64,000 nt of DNA from Acidobacteria bacterium UBA2990 (GTDB taxonomy: Bacteria; Acidobacteriota; Vicinamibacteria; Vicinamibacterales; UBA8438). The stretch covers positions 62,001 to 126,000 of the forward strand of contig DEAE01000032.1 of assembly GCA_002347025.1 (NCBI GenBank), in the 5' to 3' direction. The notes beneath the pieces were generated by a model, which was not told the DNA's origin, did no database searches, and worked only from the letters and a program-made list of their open reading frames with translations. The position numbers were made by a program, and so were the translations under genes. Positions 28,278 to 37,303 of the stretch are shown here, one piece after another (position 1 is the first letter of the stretch; each line of letters begins with the position of its first letter).

Positions 28278-28706
28278 ATGGTAATGAGGGAATACCCGGG
28301 CCAGCCACTGTTCGGAGTGGGAGGGGTGGTTGTTGTCGACGGCCATGTGGTTCTCATTAAGCGAAAGCGACCCCCTCTGGCGGGTAGTTGGAGTCTCCCG
28401 GGCGGGGTTGTAGAGTTGGGAGAGTCACTACGCGATGGACTGAGGCGCGAATTGCGTGAGGAAATTGGCATAGAGGTTCAGGTGGGACCACTTCTTGAAC
28501 TGTTCGACCGAATTACCCGTGACGGCGATGGGAGGGTACGGTATCACTACATACTTGCCGACTATCTTTGCCGCCCTGTGGCTGGTGCACTTCACCACGG
28601 TTCTGATGCCGAGGCGGCCATCCTTGCCGATCCGACCAATCTTTCTCGGTATAACCTGAGTGCGGACACTAGAGCGGTGATCGCTAGCGGGTTGGCTCTT
28701 TGTTAA
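28278..28706 (+). CDS. Nudix hydrolase
   Basis: Protein of 142 residues with a complete Nudix box: GGVVELGES followed by RRELREEIGI, matching Gx5Ex7REUxEExGU. These proteins hydrolyse a nucleoside diphosphate linked to another group; the substrate here cannot be named. The opening PLFGVGGVVVVDGHVVLIKR resembles ADP-ribose/NADH pyrophosphatase-like Nudix proteins. It starts at the ATG at 28278 or the ATG at 28284. A likely terminator follows at 28716-28746. Confidence 0.88.
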   Translation: MVMREYPGQPLFGVGGVVVVDGHVVLIKRKRPPLAGSWSLPGGVVELGESLRDGLRRELREEIGIEVQVGPLLELFDRITRDGDGRVRYHYILADYLCRPVAGALHHGSDAEAAILADPTNLSRYNLSADTRAVIASGLALC

Positions 28707-28715
28707 CATCACAGT

Positions 28716-28746
28716 GGGAGCTCCCCCCCAGGAGCTATCTTTTCTT
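28716..28746 (+). terminator. Probable Rho-independent terminator after the Nudix gene
   Basis: A six-base stem AGCTCC (28719-28724) and GGAGCT (28731-28736) around a C-rich loop is followed by ATCTTTTCTT. It lies ten bases after the Nudix stop and before a 180-base gap to the next gene. The stem is short, so confidence is moderate. Confidence 0.55.
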
Positions 28747-28930
28747 GGTCAGGATCGAAACCGCAAATGCAGCTTGTAGTTGCCGCCGCCGGGTTCCCTG
28801 CTCTGCGTTCGCGGAGGGCAGGTATACTTGTGCCATTAGTCTGTAGAAAACTAGCGGTTGTATCACTGATTCATGTCTGAGCGATAAGACTGTTTGGCCG
28901 CCTTGTTAGTAGCCGTTTTGTAATCTGTTC

Positions 28931-30244
28931 ATGCCTTGGTACCGACGAAGTCACTGGCGTATCCTCATCGCTCTCGGGTTTGGTCTCTGTTACGGTGTTG
29001 TTGCCGCCTATGCTGGATGGCAAGACTTCACTGCGGCTTGGATTGCGCCCTTCGGAACAATTTTCTTTCGGTTGTTGCTGTTGGTAGCTGTTCCATTGGT
29101 GTTAGCGTCGCTTGTTTCCGGTATCGCTTCGCTTTCCGATCTCAATGAGTTATCTCGCATTGGTGGTAAGACGATCGCGATCTACCTCGCGACGACCTTA
29201 GTGGCCTTGCTTATCGGGCTAACCCTTGTAAATGTGCTTAATCCTGGGAGCTATGTTCCAGGCTCTGTGCGTTTAGGCCTACAACAGACATATGCATCTG
29301 ATGTTACGGAACGGGAGCAGCTAGCCGTTGAAGCTACAGAGCGTGGACCGTTGCAACCGTTGGTCGATATGGTGCCAGAGAATATGTTCTTTGCAGCCTC
29401 TGACAATAGGCGCATGTTGAATGTTGTATTTATTGCCCTACTGCTTGGGGTTGCTCTGATCTTGGTGCCGAATGCCAAGGCTGCTCCCTTATTAGCCTTA
29501 TTTGAGAGTCTCGATGCGGTCATCATAAAAATTGTCGAACTTGTGATTCTTGCGGCGCCAATTGGTGTGTTTGGATTGATAGCCGACACTGTCACGAGGG
29601 TCGCTGGCGACAGTCCGGCTGATGTTCCCCAGCTTCTTGGTGCACTTGGGTTTTATAGTCTGACAGTCTTGGTCGGTCTTGCTATTCAAATTTTCTTTAC
29701 TTATGCCTTGTTAGTCAGACTTTTGACTCCTCTCAGATTGCGTTCTTTTTTCGCGGGTGTTGCGCAGGCCCAACTAGTCGCTTTTTCGACCTCCTCGAGT
29801 GCGGCTACTCTTCCGGTTTCTATGAAGAGCGCCAAGAACCATTTGGGAATTTCAGATGAGGTTTCGTCATTCGTGTTGCCGCTCGGAGCAACAATCAATA
29901 TGGATGGCACAGGGCTGTATCAGGCTATTGCGGCAGTCTTTATTGCTCAAACGCTGGGGATTCCGCTGGATCTGTTTGATCAATTGACGATTGTGTTGTT
30001 AGCTCTACTGGCCTCGATTGGAACTGCGGCAGTGCCTAGTGCTGGGGTTGTCATGCTGGTCGTCATTCTCGAGACGATTGGTATACCAGCGACTGGAATT
30101 GCGCTGATTCTCGGAGTGGATCGTTTTCTCGATATGTCCCGTACGGCCGCTAACGTGACCGGTGACATTACGGTAGCCGCTGTTGTTGCGGCTATGGAGG
30201 GACAGCTTGACACGGCGGTGGCTTCAGGTGGAGAACAAGCATGA
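28931..30244 (+). CDS. Dicarboxylate/amino acid:cation symporter (DAACS family)
   Basis: Inner-membrane transporter of 437 residues of the GltP/DctA family that imports glutamate, aspartate or C4-dicarboxylates with sodium or protons. Diagnostic motifs are the serine-rich hairpin FSTSSSAATLP, the unwound-helix motif GATINMDGTGLY, and the C-terminal DRFLDMSRTAANVTGD. The Asp and Arg of this last segment bind substrate in relatives; Arg suggests an acidic amino acid or dicarboxylate. The stop overlaps the ATG of the HD gene (ATGA). Confidence 0.94.
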   Translation: MPWYRRSHWRILIALGFGLCYGVVAAYAGWQDFTAAWIAPFGTIFFRLLLLVAVPLVLASLVSGIASLSDLNELSRIGGKTIAIYLATTLVALLIGLTLVNVLNPGSYVPGSVRLGLQQTYASDVTEREQLAVEATERGPLQPLVDMVPENMFFAASDNRRMLNVVFIALLLGVALILVPNAKAAPLLALFESLDAVIIKIVELVILAAPIGVFGLIADTVTRVAGDSPADVPQLLGALGFYSLTVLVGLAIQIFFTYALLVRLLTPLRLRSFFAGVAQAQLVAFSTSSSAATLPVSMKSAKNHLGISDEVSSFVLPLGATINMDGTGLYQAIAAVFIAQTLGIPLDLFDQLTIVLLALLASIGTAAVPSAGVVMLVVILETIGIPATGIALILGVDRFLDMSRTAANVTGDITVAAVVAAMEGQLDTAVASGGEQA

Positions 30245-30810
30245 CACCAACTCGCGAAGGGGCGTGGGAGTTGTTAGTCAAGTATACAAAGAACCCTCGG
30301 TTGCTCCAGCACGGACTGGCGGTTGAGGCTTCGGTGAGAGGTTATGCCCGTATATTTAGTGAGGACGAGGAGCTGTGGGGTATCGTTGCATTGTTGCATG
30401 ACTTCGACTACGACCAATGGCCAAGTGTTGAGGACCACCCTTATCGAGGGTGTGAGATTCTAAGTGAGCAAGGTTATCCAGAATTGGTGACGCGGGCGAT
30501 CCTTTCCCACGCTGACTATACGGGTGTGTCACGACAATCGCGCCTCGAACATACACTATTCGCTTGCGACGAGATGGCAGGGTTTGTGACCGCAGCGGCG
30601 CTGGTTCGACCGTCAAGGAGTGTATTGGACCTGGAGGCGAGATCGGTTAGAAAGAGGATGAAGGATAAAGCATTCGCACGAGCTGTCTCTCGCGATGATC
30701 TCCGCTTAGGTGCTGACGAACTCGACTTGTCACTAGACGAGCATATAACCAATGTAATCGGGTTTATGCGCTTGAGTGCCGAGACACTTGGTCTTAAAGG
30801 ATCTCTCTGA
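30241..30810 (+). CDS. HD-domain hydrolase-like protein
   Basis: Protein of 189 residues with an HD metal-dependent phosphohydrolase fold. It has a first His in LQHGLAVEASV, the HD pair in VALLHDFDYDQWP, and further ligands in ILSHADYTG and FACDEMAG. Similar proteins are annotated HDIG-domain proteins without a known substrate. It is translationally coupled (ATGA) to the symporter gene upstream, but the functional link is not obvious. A weak hairpin AACGGC/GCCGTT follows near 30840. Confidence 0.82.
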   Translation: MTPTREGAWELLVKYTKNPRLLQHGLAVEASVRGYARIFSEDEELWGIVALLHDFDYDQWPSVEDHPYRGCEILSEQGYPELVTRAILSHADYTGVSRQSRLEHTLFACDEMAGFVTAAALVRPSRSVLDLEARSVRKRMKDKAFARAVSRDDLRLGADELDLSLDEHITNVIGFMRLSAETLGLKGSL

Positions 30811-31013
30811 CGCTCAGGTATCACATGCAGTGTTTCAGAAGTAACGGCTGCTTGGCCGTTGGTTCTCCGGGGAGTTCTGCGAATAAACCACTGGAATGGT
30901 GTTCGTAGGGCCGATTTCGCTGTTTGTTATGATCGATAAACGTTTGTTCCACCGCTGTGGTACTAATTTTGAGTTAGGTCTTTAGACTTAATGGTGTGAG
31001 AGGGAGAATTACG

Positions 31014-31871
31014 GTGGACGACAGGAGTATTCAGTTTGTTGGTGTTGTTGGGTGTGGGTTGATGGGCTCTGGTATCGCTCAGATTTGTGCCCAAGCTGGC
31101 TATCGAACGATTGTTCGGGAAGTCGGTCAAACCGAGCTAAAGATTGGGTTGAGCCGTGTCGAGGAGTCTCTCGAAAATGGTGTGGCTCGTGGCAAGGTGA
31201 CCCCGGAAGCACGTGATGCGACCATGGATCGTCTCGAGGGGACCACAAGTTTTGAAAGACTGTCTCAGAGCGACTTGGTTATCGAAGCGATTGTAGAGGA
31301 TCTTGATGCTAAAAAAGCAGCCTTTGCTGCCGTTGAAAGGGTGGTCGGCTCGGAGACGGTATTTTGTTCGAATACCTCGTCTGTATGTATTACAGAATTA
31401 GCTGCTTCAACTGGGCGACCGGACAAATTCATAGGGCTCCATTTCTTTAACCCGGTGCCGATCATGGGGGTCGTCGAGGTGATCCGCGGGTTGTCCACTG
31501 TGGAGACCACCTATCAGCAGGTACTTGAGTTTGCGAGCTCGCTTGGGAAGCAGGTGGTGACCGCGCCGGATCAACCAGGATTTATCGTGAACCGCTTGCT
31601 TGTCCCGTATTTACTGAGCGCCATACGGGCTTATGAAGGTGGGTGCGGTACGTTGGAGGACTTCGACAAGGCAATGACCCTCGGGTGTGGGCATCCGATG
31701 GGACCGTTTGCCTTGGCAGATTTTGTTGGTCTCGACACGGTTTACCACATCGCAAACATTATGTATGGTGAATTCAGAGATCCGGCATATGCGTCACCTC
31801 CATTGTTGAAACGTCTTGTTTTGGCTGGTCGGTTAGGACGTAAGAGTGGGTATGGATTTTTTAGGTATTAA
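31014..31871 (+). CDS. 3-hydroxyacyl-CoA (3-hydroxybutyryl-CoA) dehydrogenase
   Basis: NAD-dependent dehydrogenase of 285 residues acting on 3-hydroxyacyl-CoA in beta-oxidation or butyrate metabolism. It has a Rossmann motif GCGLMGSGIA, the catalytic His in GLHFFNPVPIM, and PGFIVNRLLVPYL and DFDKAMTLGCGHPMGPF in the C-terminal domain. I start it at the GTG at 31014, because GGGAG lies about seven bases upstream. The frame also allows a GTG at 30996, but that start would lie upstream of this site. Its last 20 bases overlap the folE start. Confidence 0.92.
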   Translation: MDDRSIQFVGVVGCGLMGSGIAQICAQAGYRTIVREVGQTELKIGLSRVEESLENGVARGKVTPEARDATMDRLEGTTSFERLSQSDLVIEAIVEDLDAKKAAFAAVERVVGSETVFCSNTSSVCITELAASTGRPDKFIGLHFFNPVPIMGVVEVIRGLSTVETTYQQVLEFASSLGKQVVTAPDQPGFIVNRLLVPYLLSAIRAYEGGCGTLEDFDKAMTLGCGHPMGPFALADFVGLDTVYHIANIMYGEFRDPAYASPPLLKRLVLAGRLGRKSGYGFFRY

Positions 31872-32502
31872 TGAAGAGGTTCCCTTGAATTCCAGACGCG
31901 TTAGTGAGGTGGTTCGGTCGTTGGTGTCTGCGCTGGGTGAGGACCCGTTGCGGGAAGGATTGAACAAGACCCCAGACCGTGTAGCGAAGTCACTGGAGTT
32001 CCTGACGAGTGGTTACAGACAGGATATCGATGAGGTGATTAACGATGCTCTTTTTACAGTCGATTACAGCGAGATGGTGATCGTCAAGAATATAGACTTT
32101 TACAGCTTGTGTGAGCACCACTTGTTGCCGTTCTTTGGTCGGTGCCACATCGCGTACATCCCGAGTGGGAAAGTGGTCGGGTTAAGCAAATTACCTCGTA
32201 TTGTTGAGGTGTTTAGTCGACGTTTGCAGGTTCAGGAGCGATTAACAGGTCAGATAGCCGATACCCTTGAGGCTAAGTTGGAACCCTTGGGGGTTGCGGT
32301 TGTGGTCGAAGCATCACACCTTTGCATGATGATGCGTGGCGTAGAGAAGCAGAATTCATCAGCGCTCACGAGCGCGATGCACGGTGTATTTCGAACTGAT
32401 GCTCGGACAAGAATGGAGTTTCTTAGTTTGCTTCGGCAAGGAGATGGTTCCACAATTTCCAGCAGCGCTGCTGGACATCCCGTTGATGACGACCACGTTT
32501 GA
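31852..32502 (+). CDS. folE: GTP cyclohydrolase I
   Basis: First enzyme of tetrahydrofolate (and pterin) synthesis; it converts GTP to 7,8-dihydroneopterin triphosphate. Family motifs are KTPDRVAKSLEFLTSGY, the zinc and active-site segment SLCEHHLLPFFGRCHIAYIP, GLSKLPRIVEVFSRRLQVQERLT, and the second zinc Cys in SHLCMMMRGV. The start lies inside the preceding dehydrogenase gene (ATG at 31852; a GTG at 31846 is also possible), so the two are cotranscribed. Confidence 0.95.
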   Translation: MDFLGINEEVPLNSRRVSEVVRSLVSALGEDPLREGLNKTPDRVAKSLEFLTSGYRQDIDEVINDALFTVDYSEMVIVKNIDFYSLCEHHLLPFFGRCHIAYIPSGKVVGLSKLPRIVEVFSRRLQVQERLTGQIADTLEAKLEPLGVAVVVEASHLCMMMRGVEKQNSSALTSAMHGVFRTDARTRMEFLSLLRQGDGSTISSSAAGHPVDDDHV

Positions 32503-32710
32503 GCGGAGCTGTTGTTGGAGCACTAGATGATGCGGGGAAGTGAGTACGGGAGGCACTGTGAGACCATTGCCCGTTGGGTTAGACCGATTTGGGTTGGCCT
32601 AATATTCATTTGACCGCCATGTGTTCGCAAAAGGCGTTGAGCACGAGGTAGGTAGCCACCGAAGCAGATTCGACGAGTATCTGTGGAGTAGAACAGGAGT
32701 GGTATCAGTA

Positions 32711-33337
32711 TTGAAAGGACGCTTCTGCTTGATCGGCCGAAGGCTGGTGCCCTCAGCAGTTTGGGTTGGGCTGATTTTATTGAATGTGGTCGTGGTCACG
32801 CCACAGTCAGGGCGCACCGAACCAGGAGAGGTGGATTGTCCATCTTTACTTGGCATCGGGCTTGTTACTGGTCATAGCTATTGTGATGTGCTCATAGGCA
32901 CGGAGGCTGCTGAGGGTATTATTGTGGCTGTGCCTCCCCATGCGGGACCAGCCATAGTGACCTTTACCTTACATGGTCGGCATACTTATTCTGAGGAGGC
33001 AACAACTCGCGGTCGAGGATACGCAAGGTACCTGGCGATCACTGCGGTTGTTGCAGGTGATGAAGTATTGGCTCGACCGGTCTTACTTGCAGAGTTTCAT
33101 GATGCCGAAGACTTAGTTGACAGGGTGGGTGGCGGAGCTGGTCCAGCCGGTCTAAAGGCCGTAGCGCCTGTTGGCGGAGAGGATATCCGTGTGACTGTGC
33201 CGCCCGGTGTAAACGAGGTTGCTATCGTCGGGCTGCAACTGGAGGTCGAGAGGGTTGATGGTCGTGAGGTTTTTGTGACGCCTGGTCGTTCCATTGCTGT
33301 CATTGGGGATGTACAGGTGGAGTACCGGTCCCGTTAA
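32711..33337 (+). CDS. Secreted hypothetical protein
   Basis: About 208 residues with a basic start and a hydrophobic signal segment (LVPSAVWVGLILLNVVVV), then a beta-rich domain with a Gly/Pro-rich loop (GGGAGPAGL) and repeated VTVPPG-type strands. I do not recognise a family; it may be a periplasmic or surface protein. The start is uncertain. A TTG at 32711 has AGGAG 11 bases upstream and fits the signal peptide. The frame is open back to 32621, which would place 30 polar residues before the hydrophobic segment. Confidence 0.6.
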   Translation: MKGRFCLIGRRLVPSAVWVGLILLNVVVVTPQSGRTEPGEVDCPSLLGIGLVTGHSYCDVLIGTEAAEGIIVAVPPHAGPAIVTFTLHGRHTYSEEATTRGRGYARYLAITAVVAGDEVLARPVLLAEFHDAEDLVDRVGGGAGPAGLKAVAPVGGEDIRVTVPPGVNEVAIVGLQLEVERVDGREVFVTPGRSIAVIGDVQVEYRSR

Positions 33338-33373
33338 AGCATCAAGGTGCATCGAGGTTCTTTAGATTCAGTG

Positions 33374-34393
33374 ATGAGCAAAAAAAAGATTAATTCAGAC
33401 AGAGTAAGGGATGTCATAGTTATTGGGGCTGGGCCTGCAGGTCTTGCGGCTGCCATCGCTGCCCGAAAGGCGTCGCTGGATTGCGAAACCATAGAGCGTC
33501 GGACTCTCGTCAATTCGATACTTAATTTTCCAACCAATATGGTGTTTTTTACCACCCCTGAACTTTTGGAGTTGGGGGAACTGCCTTTTGTGACTCCCTA
33601 CGCCAAGCCGACTCGAGATGAAGCTCTTCGATATTATCGGAGGGTCGTTGACACCTATGACCTTACCGTGAAACTGGGCTACGAGGTCGTTGCAGTTCGG
33701 CCTCATAATGGCCACGATGGGGAGAGTCTACTAGCTGTTGATATCTCACATCCTAAACATGGGCAGGGTAGCCTGATGTCTAAAACGGTTGTGGTAGCAG
33801 TAGGTGCCTATGAGTGTCCCAATTTGCTTAATGTGCCTGGGGAAAGCTTGCCTCATGTTTCACACTACTATACCGAAGCACATCCATATTATCGCAAGCA
33901 GGTCATGGTCGTTGGCGGCAAGAATTCTGCAGCTGAGGCGGCGCTTGAACTCTATCGTGCTGGTGCCCATGTCACCTTGGTGCATCGTTGGAGCGAATTG
34001 GGCACCGGTATTAAATATTGGGTTAGGCCAGATATTGAAAATCGAATTCAAGAAGGTTCAATCGCTGCACATTTTGAAAGCCGTGTGGTGGAGATCAACA
34101 CTTCGGATGTTGTCATCGAAAAACTTGGCAAACGGTACACACTGTCTACTGAGGCAGTCTTCCTTTTGACCGGCTACCACCCAGATACTGCAATGCTGGA
34201 ACGATTTGGTGTTGAAGTGGATGCCGAGACTATGGTGCCCTCGCATAATCCAGAGACTTATGAAACCAATGTTCCGAATGTGTTTCTAGCTGGGCAGGTT
34301 CTCTCAGGGATCCACAGCGGTCAAATTTTTATCGAAAATGGCCGGTTTCACGGTTCGATGGTGATTCAGGAGGTCGCCAGGCGTCTTACTTGA
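33374..34393 (+). CDS. ypdA: YpdA-family putative bacillithiol disulfide reductase
   Basis: FAD/NAD(P)H-dependent oxidoreductase of the thioredoxin-reductase-like fold, 339 residues. It has an FAD motif GAGPAGLAAAIAARK, an NADPH motif VVGGKNSAAEAALEL and a C-terminal FAD segment VFLAGQV. The stretch NFPTNMVFFTTPELLELG is characteristic of YpdA proteins. There is no CxxC pair as in thioredoxin reductase. YpdA reduces oxidised bacillithiol in Firmicutes, and related proteins occur in Acidobacteria. No bshA, bshB or bshC gene is in the window. The ATG at 33374 is used; upstream in-frame residues look non-coding. Confidence 0.85.
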   Translation: MSKKKINSDRVRDVIVIGAGPAGLAAAIAARKASLDCETIERRTLVNSILNFPTNMVFFTTPELLELGELPFVTPYAKPTRDEALRYYRRVVDTYDLTVKLGYEVVAVRPHNGHDGESLLAVDISHPKHGQGSLMSKTVVVAVGAYECPNLLNVPGESLPHVSHYYTEAHPYYRKQVMVVGGKNSAAEAALELYRAGAHVTLVHRWSELGTGIKYWVRPDIENRIQEGSIAAHFESRVVEINTSDVVIEKLGKRYTLSTEAVFLLTGYHPDTAMLERFGVEVDAETMVPSHNPETYETNVPNVFLAGQVLSGIHSGQIFIENGRFHGSMVIQEVARRLT

Positions 34394-34398
34394 GACCA

Positions 34399-34417
34399 GA
34401 GTAGGCTACCTACTCTA
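34399..34417. repeat. Perfect hairpin between convergent genes
   Basis: AGAGTAG, a five-base loop, then CTACTCT: a perfect seven-base-pair stem just after the ypdA stop and before the end of the convergent Lon-domain gene. There is no T-run on either strand, so its role as a terminator is uncertain. Confidence 0.35.
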
Positions 34418-34473
34418 GGCTAGTGTCGGCGTGGCCTAGAACGGTTGTGACTGGGGTGGTCTGGGTTTCCGGT

Positions 34474-35103
34474 CTAGTTGGGGTTCAGGCCTCCCAGGGG
34501 CAGGGTGATGAATTCACGCATCTCTATCAAATCGATGAGTCCTTGGGCACGGCTGGTCAAATCGTCAAACTCGAGAAGTGCCTGCTTCTCAGCAGGGTCG
34601 AGCTCGAGGTACTGAGCTAGGGTGTTAATTAGGTCCTCGTCGCCCATGCCGTTTGGTACCACTAATTCTCCGGTGACGGTTTCGATTCGTCCAGCCAGTA
34701 AGGCTTCGAGTTTGGTGCGTATAGGATTTAGGTTTCGATTCGGCGCCTCCGGGGAGGGGGAGGGCAGCAAGGGCGTGATTTGGGCTCTTCGATAGGGGCG
34801 ATCATATCGTTCTTGAACGATACGAAACCGGTGGAGTCCTCGCAGGATGATGTTGGACCGGCCGTCTCCCAACTGTTCGGCGTGACTGATTAACCCTGCG
34901 CAACCAATCGGATGTACCGGCGGCGGCTCTTCGATGTCATCTCGGTTTCCTCGTAGCAAGACCATTCCGATGATTCGGTCACTCCGAAGTGCCTCGGCTA
35001 GCATCTGCCGATATCGAGGTTCAAAGATATGAAGAGGTAGAAATACCGATGGAAAAAGAACTACATCAGGTAGCGGAAAGATGGGAATAGTCGCTGGTAG
35101 CAT
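34474..35103 (-). CDS. LON substrate-binding-domain protein
   Basis: Protein of 209 residues made of the N-terminal (PUA-like) domain of Lon protease without ATPase or peptidase. It has the opening IPIFPLPDVVLFPSVFLPLHIFEPRY, then GMVLLR, the conserved GCAGLISH strand, and a helical C-terminal part. Such stand-alone proteins are widespread; their role is unknown but presumed to involve binding unfolded protein. It is a single gene. Confidence 0.88.
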   Translation of the reverse strand: MLPATIPIFPLPDVVLFPSVFLPLHIFEPRYRQMLAEALRSDRIIGMVLLRGNRDDIEEPPPVHPIGCAGLISHAEQLGDGRSNIILRGLHRFRIVQERYDRPYRRAQITPLLPSPSPEAPNRNLNPIRTKLEALLAGRIETVTGELVVPNGMGDEDLINTLAQYLELDPAEKQALLEFDDLTSRAQGLIDLIEMREFITLPLGGLNPN

Positions 35104-35777
35104 GTTGGCAGCTTGGGATTTAAAGAAACGCAGTTGCGAAGTAATAACTTGGCTGTCCCTGTGTCGTTGGTTTTCTTACTTCAGTGTAACGTGCAATTTG
35201 TAGTGTTCTGAAGATCCTTCGTAATGGAACGGTGTGTCCAGTGTAGTGAAGTGTGTCTTTCCGAGATAGACAATGGCAACCAGATTGATGAAATTGAACA
35301 GAAATTTAACTGGCAATAAACGATGATCGTAGCAGGTTCAGGAAACAATAGACCTGTTTTAATTCTTCATTATCGTGGCCCCGATGGTGGGTATTATTCT
35401 TGCTGACTGCATGATAAGACGTGGACTTGGGGATTCGATCTTCAGCTGTGTTTTGGTGGCTGTGTAAATCATCATAGATAGCGTCAAGACAGAAGGATGT
35501 TTCAATAATGCCGAACTGGACAAGTCTGTCGATGTTCAAGGTAGGAATTGAGACCATTAGAGTTGCTACGCTAGGACCTGTCACATGATCCAGATGGTGA
35601 AAGTTGATTTCTTGGGTTCTAGATCTAAGCAAATCTAATTAGGTGTGGCCTTGGGAGAATGGAGATGTTTGGTCGCTTTAATTGGGTTTGTTGCAAAAGT
35701 TTGGCAGGTTGCGTGGGACTGGTCGGTTAACGATCAGCGTGGCTCACAATCCTACTGGTTCGGTGACGGGAGTTAGG
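35104..35777. other. Gene-poor region, about 670 bases
   Basis: Relatively AT-rich gap between the divergent Lon-domain gene and the dihydrolipoamide dehydrogenase gene. A minus-strand frame of 108 codons (35306-35632) has no recognisable product, a non-globular composition, and no ribosome-binding site I could identify. I do not call it. No tRNA or clear terminator seen. Confidence 0.4.
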
Positions 35778-37193
35778 ATGGCGAAGACAACTCAGCTTGT
35801 GGTTATTGGTGGCGGACCTGGTGGTTACACTGCAGCTTTCTTGGCTGCCGACTTGGGTATGGAAGTCACTTTAATTGATGAAGCACCTAATCCTGGCGGA
35901 GTCTGTCTTTATAGAGGCTGCGTGCCGTCGAAGGCCCTGCTGCATGTCGCTAAGGTGGTGACTGATGCCCGAGAATCTCGAACCTGGGGTGTCGACTTTG
36001 GTGAACCGACGATTGACGTTGAGAGAATGCGTGGCTGGAAGAATGAAGTTATTACTAGGCTTACAGGAGGGTTGGGTCAGCTGAGAGCGAGGCGCGAAGT
36101 AACCTATATTTCAGGTCGCGCCGAGTTGCTCGGGCCTAAGAGTGTTCGAGTGAGTTCTCTAGACGGTGCAAGTACAGAAGTCGCTTTTGAACATGCGATC
36201 CTGGCAACGGGGTCTCGACCGTCCCTGCCGCTGCGGTTTCAGGTAGAGTCCGACCGGATCTGGGACTCAACAAGAGCGCTCGATGTGCCATCTTTGCCTA
36301 GGTCGCTCCTTGTGGTTGGGGGGGGCTATATTGGACTTGAGCTGGGATCCGTTTATGCGACCATGGGATCGGACGTTACTCTTGTAGAAATGGCAGATGG
36401 ATTATTGCCAGGTGCCGATCGAGATTTGACGACGGTGGTGCAACGCAGACTTTCAGAGATTTGTAGAGAGGTCTTGCTTGAAACTAAGGTGATCTCCCTT
36501 GCGGAAGATGGTGACGGTGTAAAGGTCACACTCGAAGGTGACAGTGTTGGCGAATGCGACCGTTATTTTGATCGAGTATTGGTTGCGGTGGGTAGGGTGC
36601 CTAACTCTGATATTCCTGGATTGGATCGGACAGGGGTTCGGCTTGATGGGAGCGGGTTTGTGATTGTTGATGGGCACAGATGCACAGACGAACCAACGAT
36701 CTTTGCTATTGGTGACCTTGTAGGAGAACCGATGCTTGCGCATAAGGCGAGTCATGAAGCCAGAGTTGCGGTCAACAGGCTCGCCGGTCAGTCAGCGATG
36801 GTTAGGCCAGCAGTGATCCCGGCTGTGGTTTTCACCGAACCGGAGGTGGCATGGTGTGGTCTGACTGAAGGGCAGGCTAGGATTAATTCACGGTCGGTCC
36901 AGATTTGTCGATATCCATGGGTGGCATCTGGCCGAGCGGCGACTCTTGGCCAATCGGTCGGTGTGACAAAATTGATTGTGGATGCTGAATCCGAACTTGT
37001 TTTGGGAGTAGGCATTGTTGGTACAGGAGCTGGCGAGTTGATTGCAGAAGCAGTTCTGGCCATTGAGATGGAAGCTACCGTGTCAGACTTGAGGATGTGT
37101 GTTCATCCGCACCCTACGCTTTCGGAAACGTTGATGGAGGCGGCTGACGTGTTTTTCGGACAGAGCACTCACCTCTATCGTCCCAAACGGTGA
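35778..37193 (+). CDS. lpdA: Dihydrolipoyl dehydrogenase (E3)
   Basis: FAD enzyme of 471 residues that reoxidises dihydrolipoyl groups of 2-oxoacid dehydrogenase and glycine-cleavage complexes. It has an FAD motif VIGGGPGGYTAA, the redox disulfide in GVCLYRGCVPSKALL, NAD motif VVGGGYIGLELGSVY, and the interface His-Glu dyad in CVHPHPTLSETL. The ATG at 35778 has GGGAG five bases upstream; the longer frame from 35682 is unlikely. lipA, whose product makes the lipoyl cofactor, lies nearby on the opposite strand. No E1 or E2 gene is in the window. Confidence 0.95.
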   Translation: MAKTTQLVVIGGGPGGYTAAFLAADLGMEVTLIDEAPNPGGVCLYRGCVPSKALLHVAKVVTDARESRTWGVDFGEPTIDVERMRGWKNEVITRLTGGLGQLRARREVTYISGRAELLGPKSVRVSSLDGASTEVAFEHAILATGSRPSLPLRFQVESDRIWDSTRALDVPSLPRSLLVVGGGYIGLELGSVYATMGSDVTLVEMADGLLPGADRDLTTVVQRRLSEICREVLLETKVISLAEDGDGVKVTLEGDSVGECDRYFDRVLVAVGRVPNSDIPGLDRTGVRLDGSGFVIVDGHRCTDEPTIFAIGDLVGEPMLAHKASHEARVAVNRLAGQSAMVRPAVIPAVVFTEPEVAWCGLTEGQARINSRSVQICRYPWVASGRAATLGQSVGVTKLIVDAESELVLGVGIVGTGAGELIAEAVLAIEMEATVSDLRMCVHPHPTLSETLMEAADVFFGQSTHLYRPKR

Positions 37194-37303
37194 TGTTGAT
37201 TCGACGGGCCCCTGTATGCCCAGCCTAGTCCTGAGACCAGAGGGAGCCACATGGGAGTGCTGGTCGGCTTTTGCGGTAACCCCAATTGAGCCAGGCCAGA
37301 TGG

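Noticed and set aside
35306..35632. Minus-strand frame of 108 codons in the gap before lpdA
   Set aside because: No family, no ribosome-binding site I could find and an odd His-rich composition. It could be a decayed gene, but I cannot support it.
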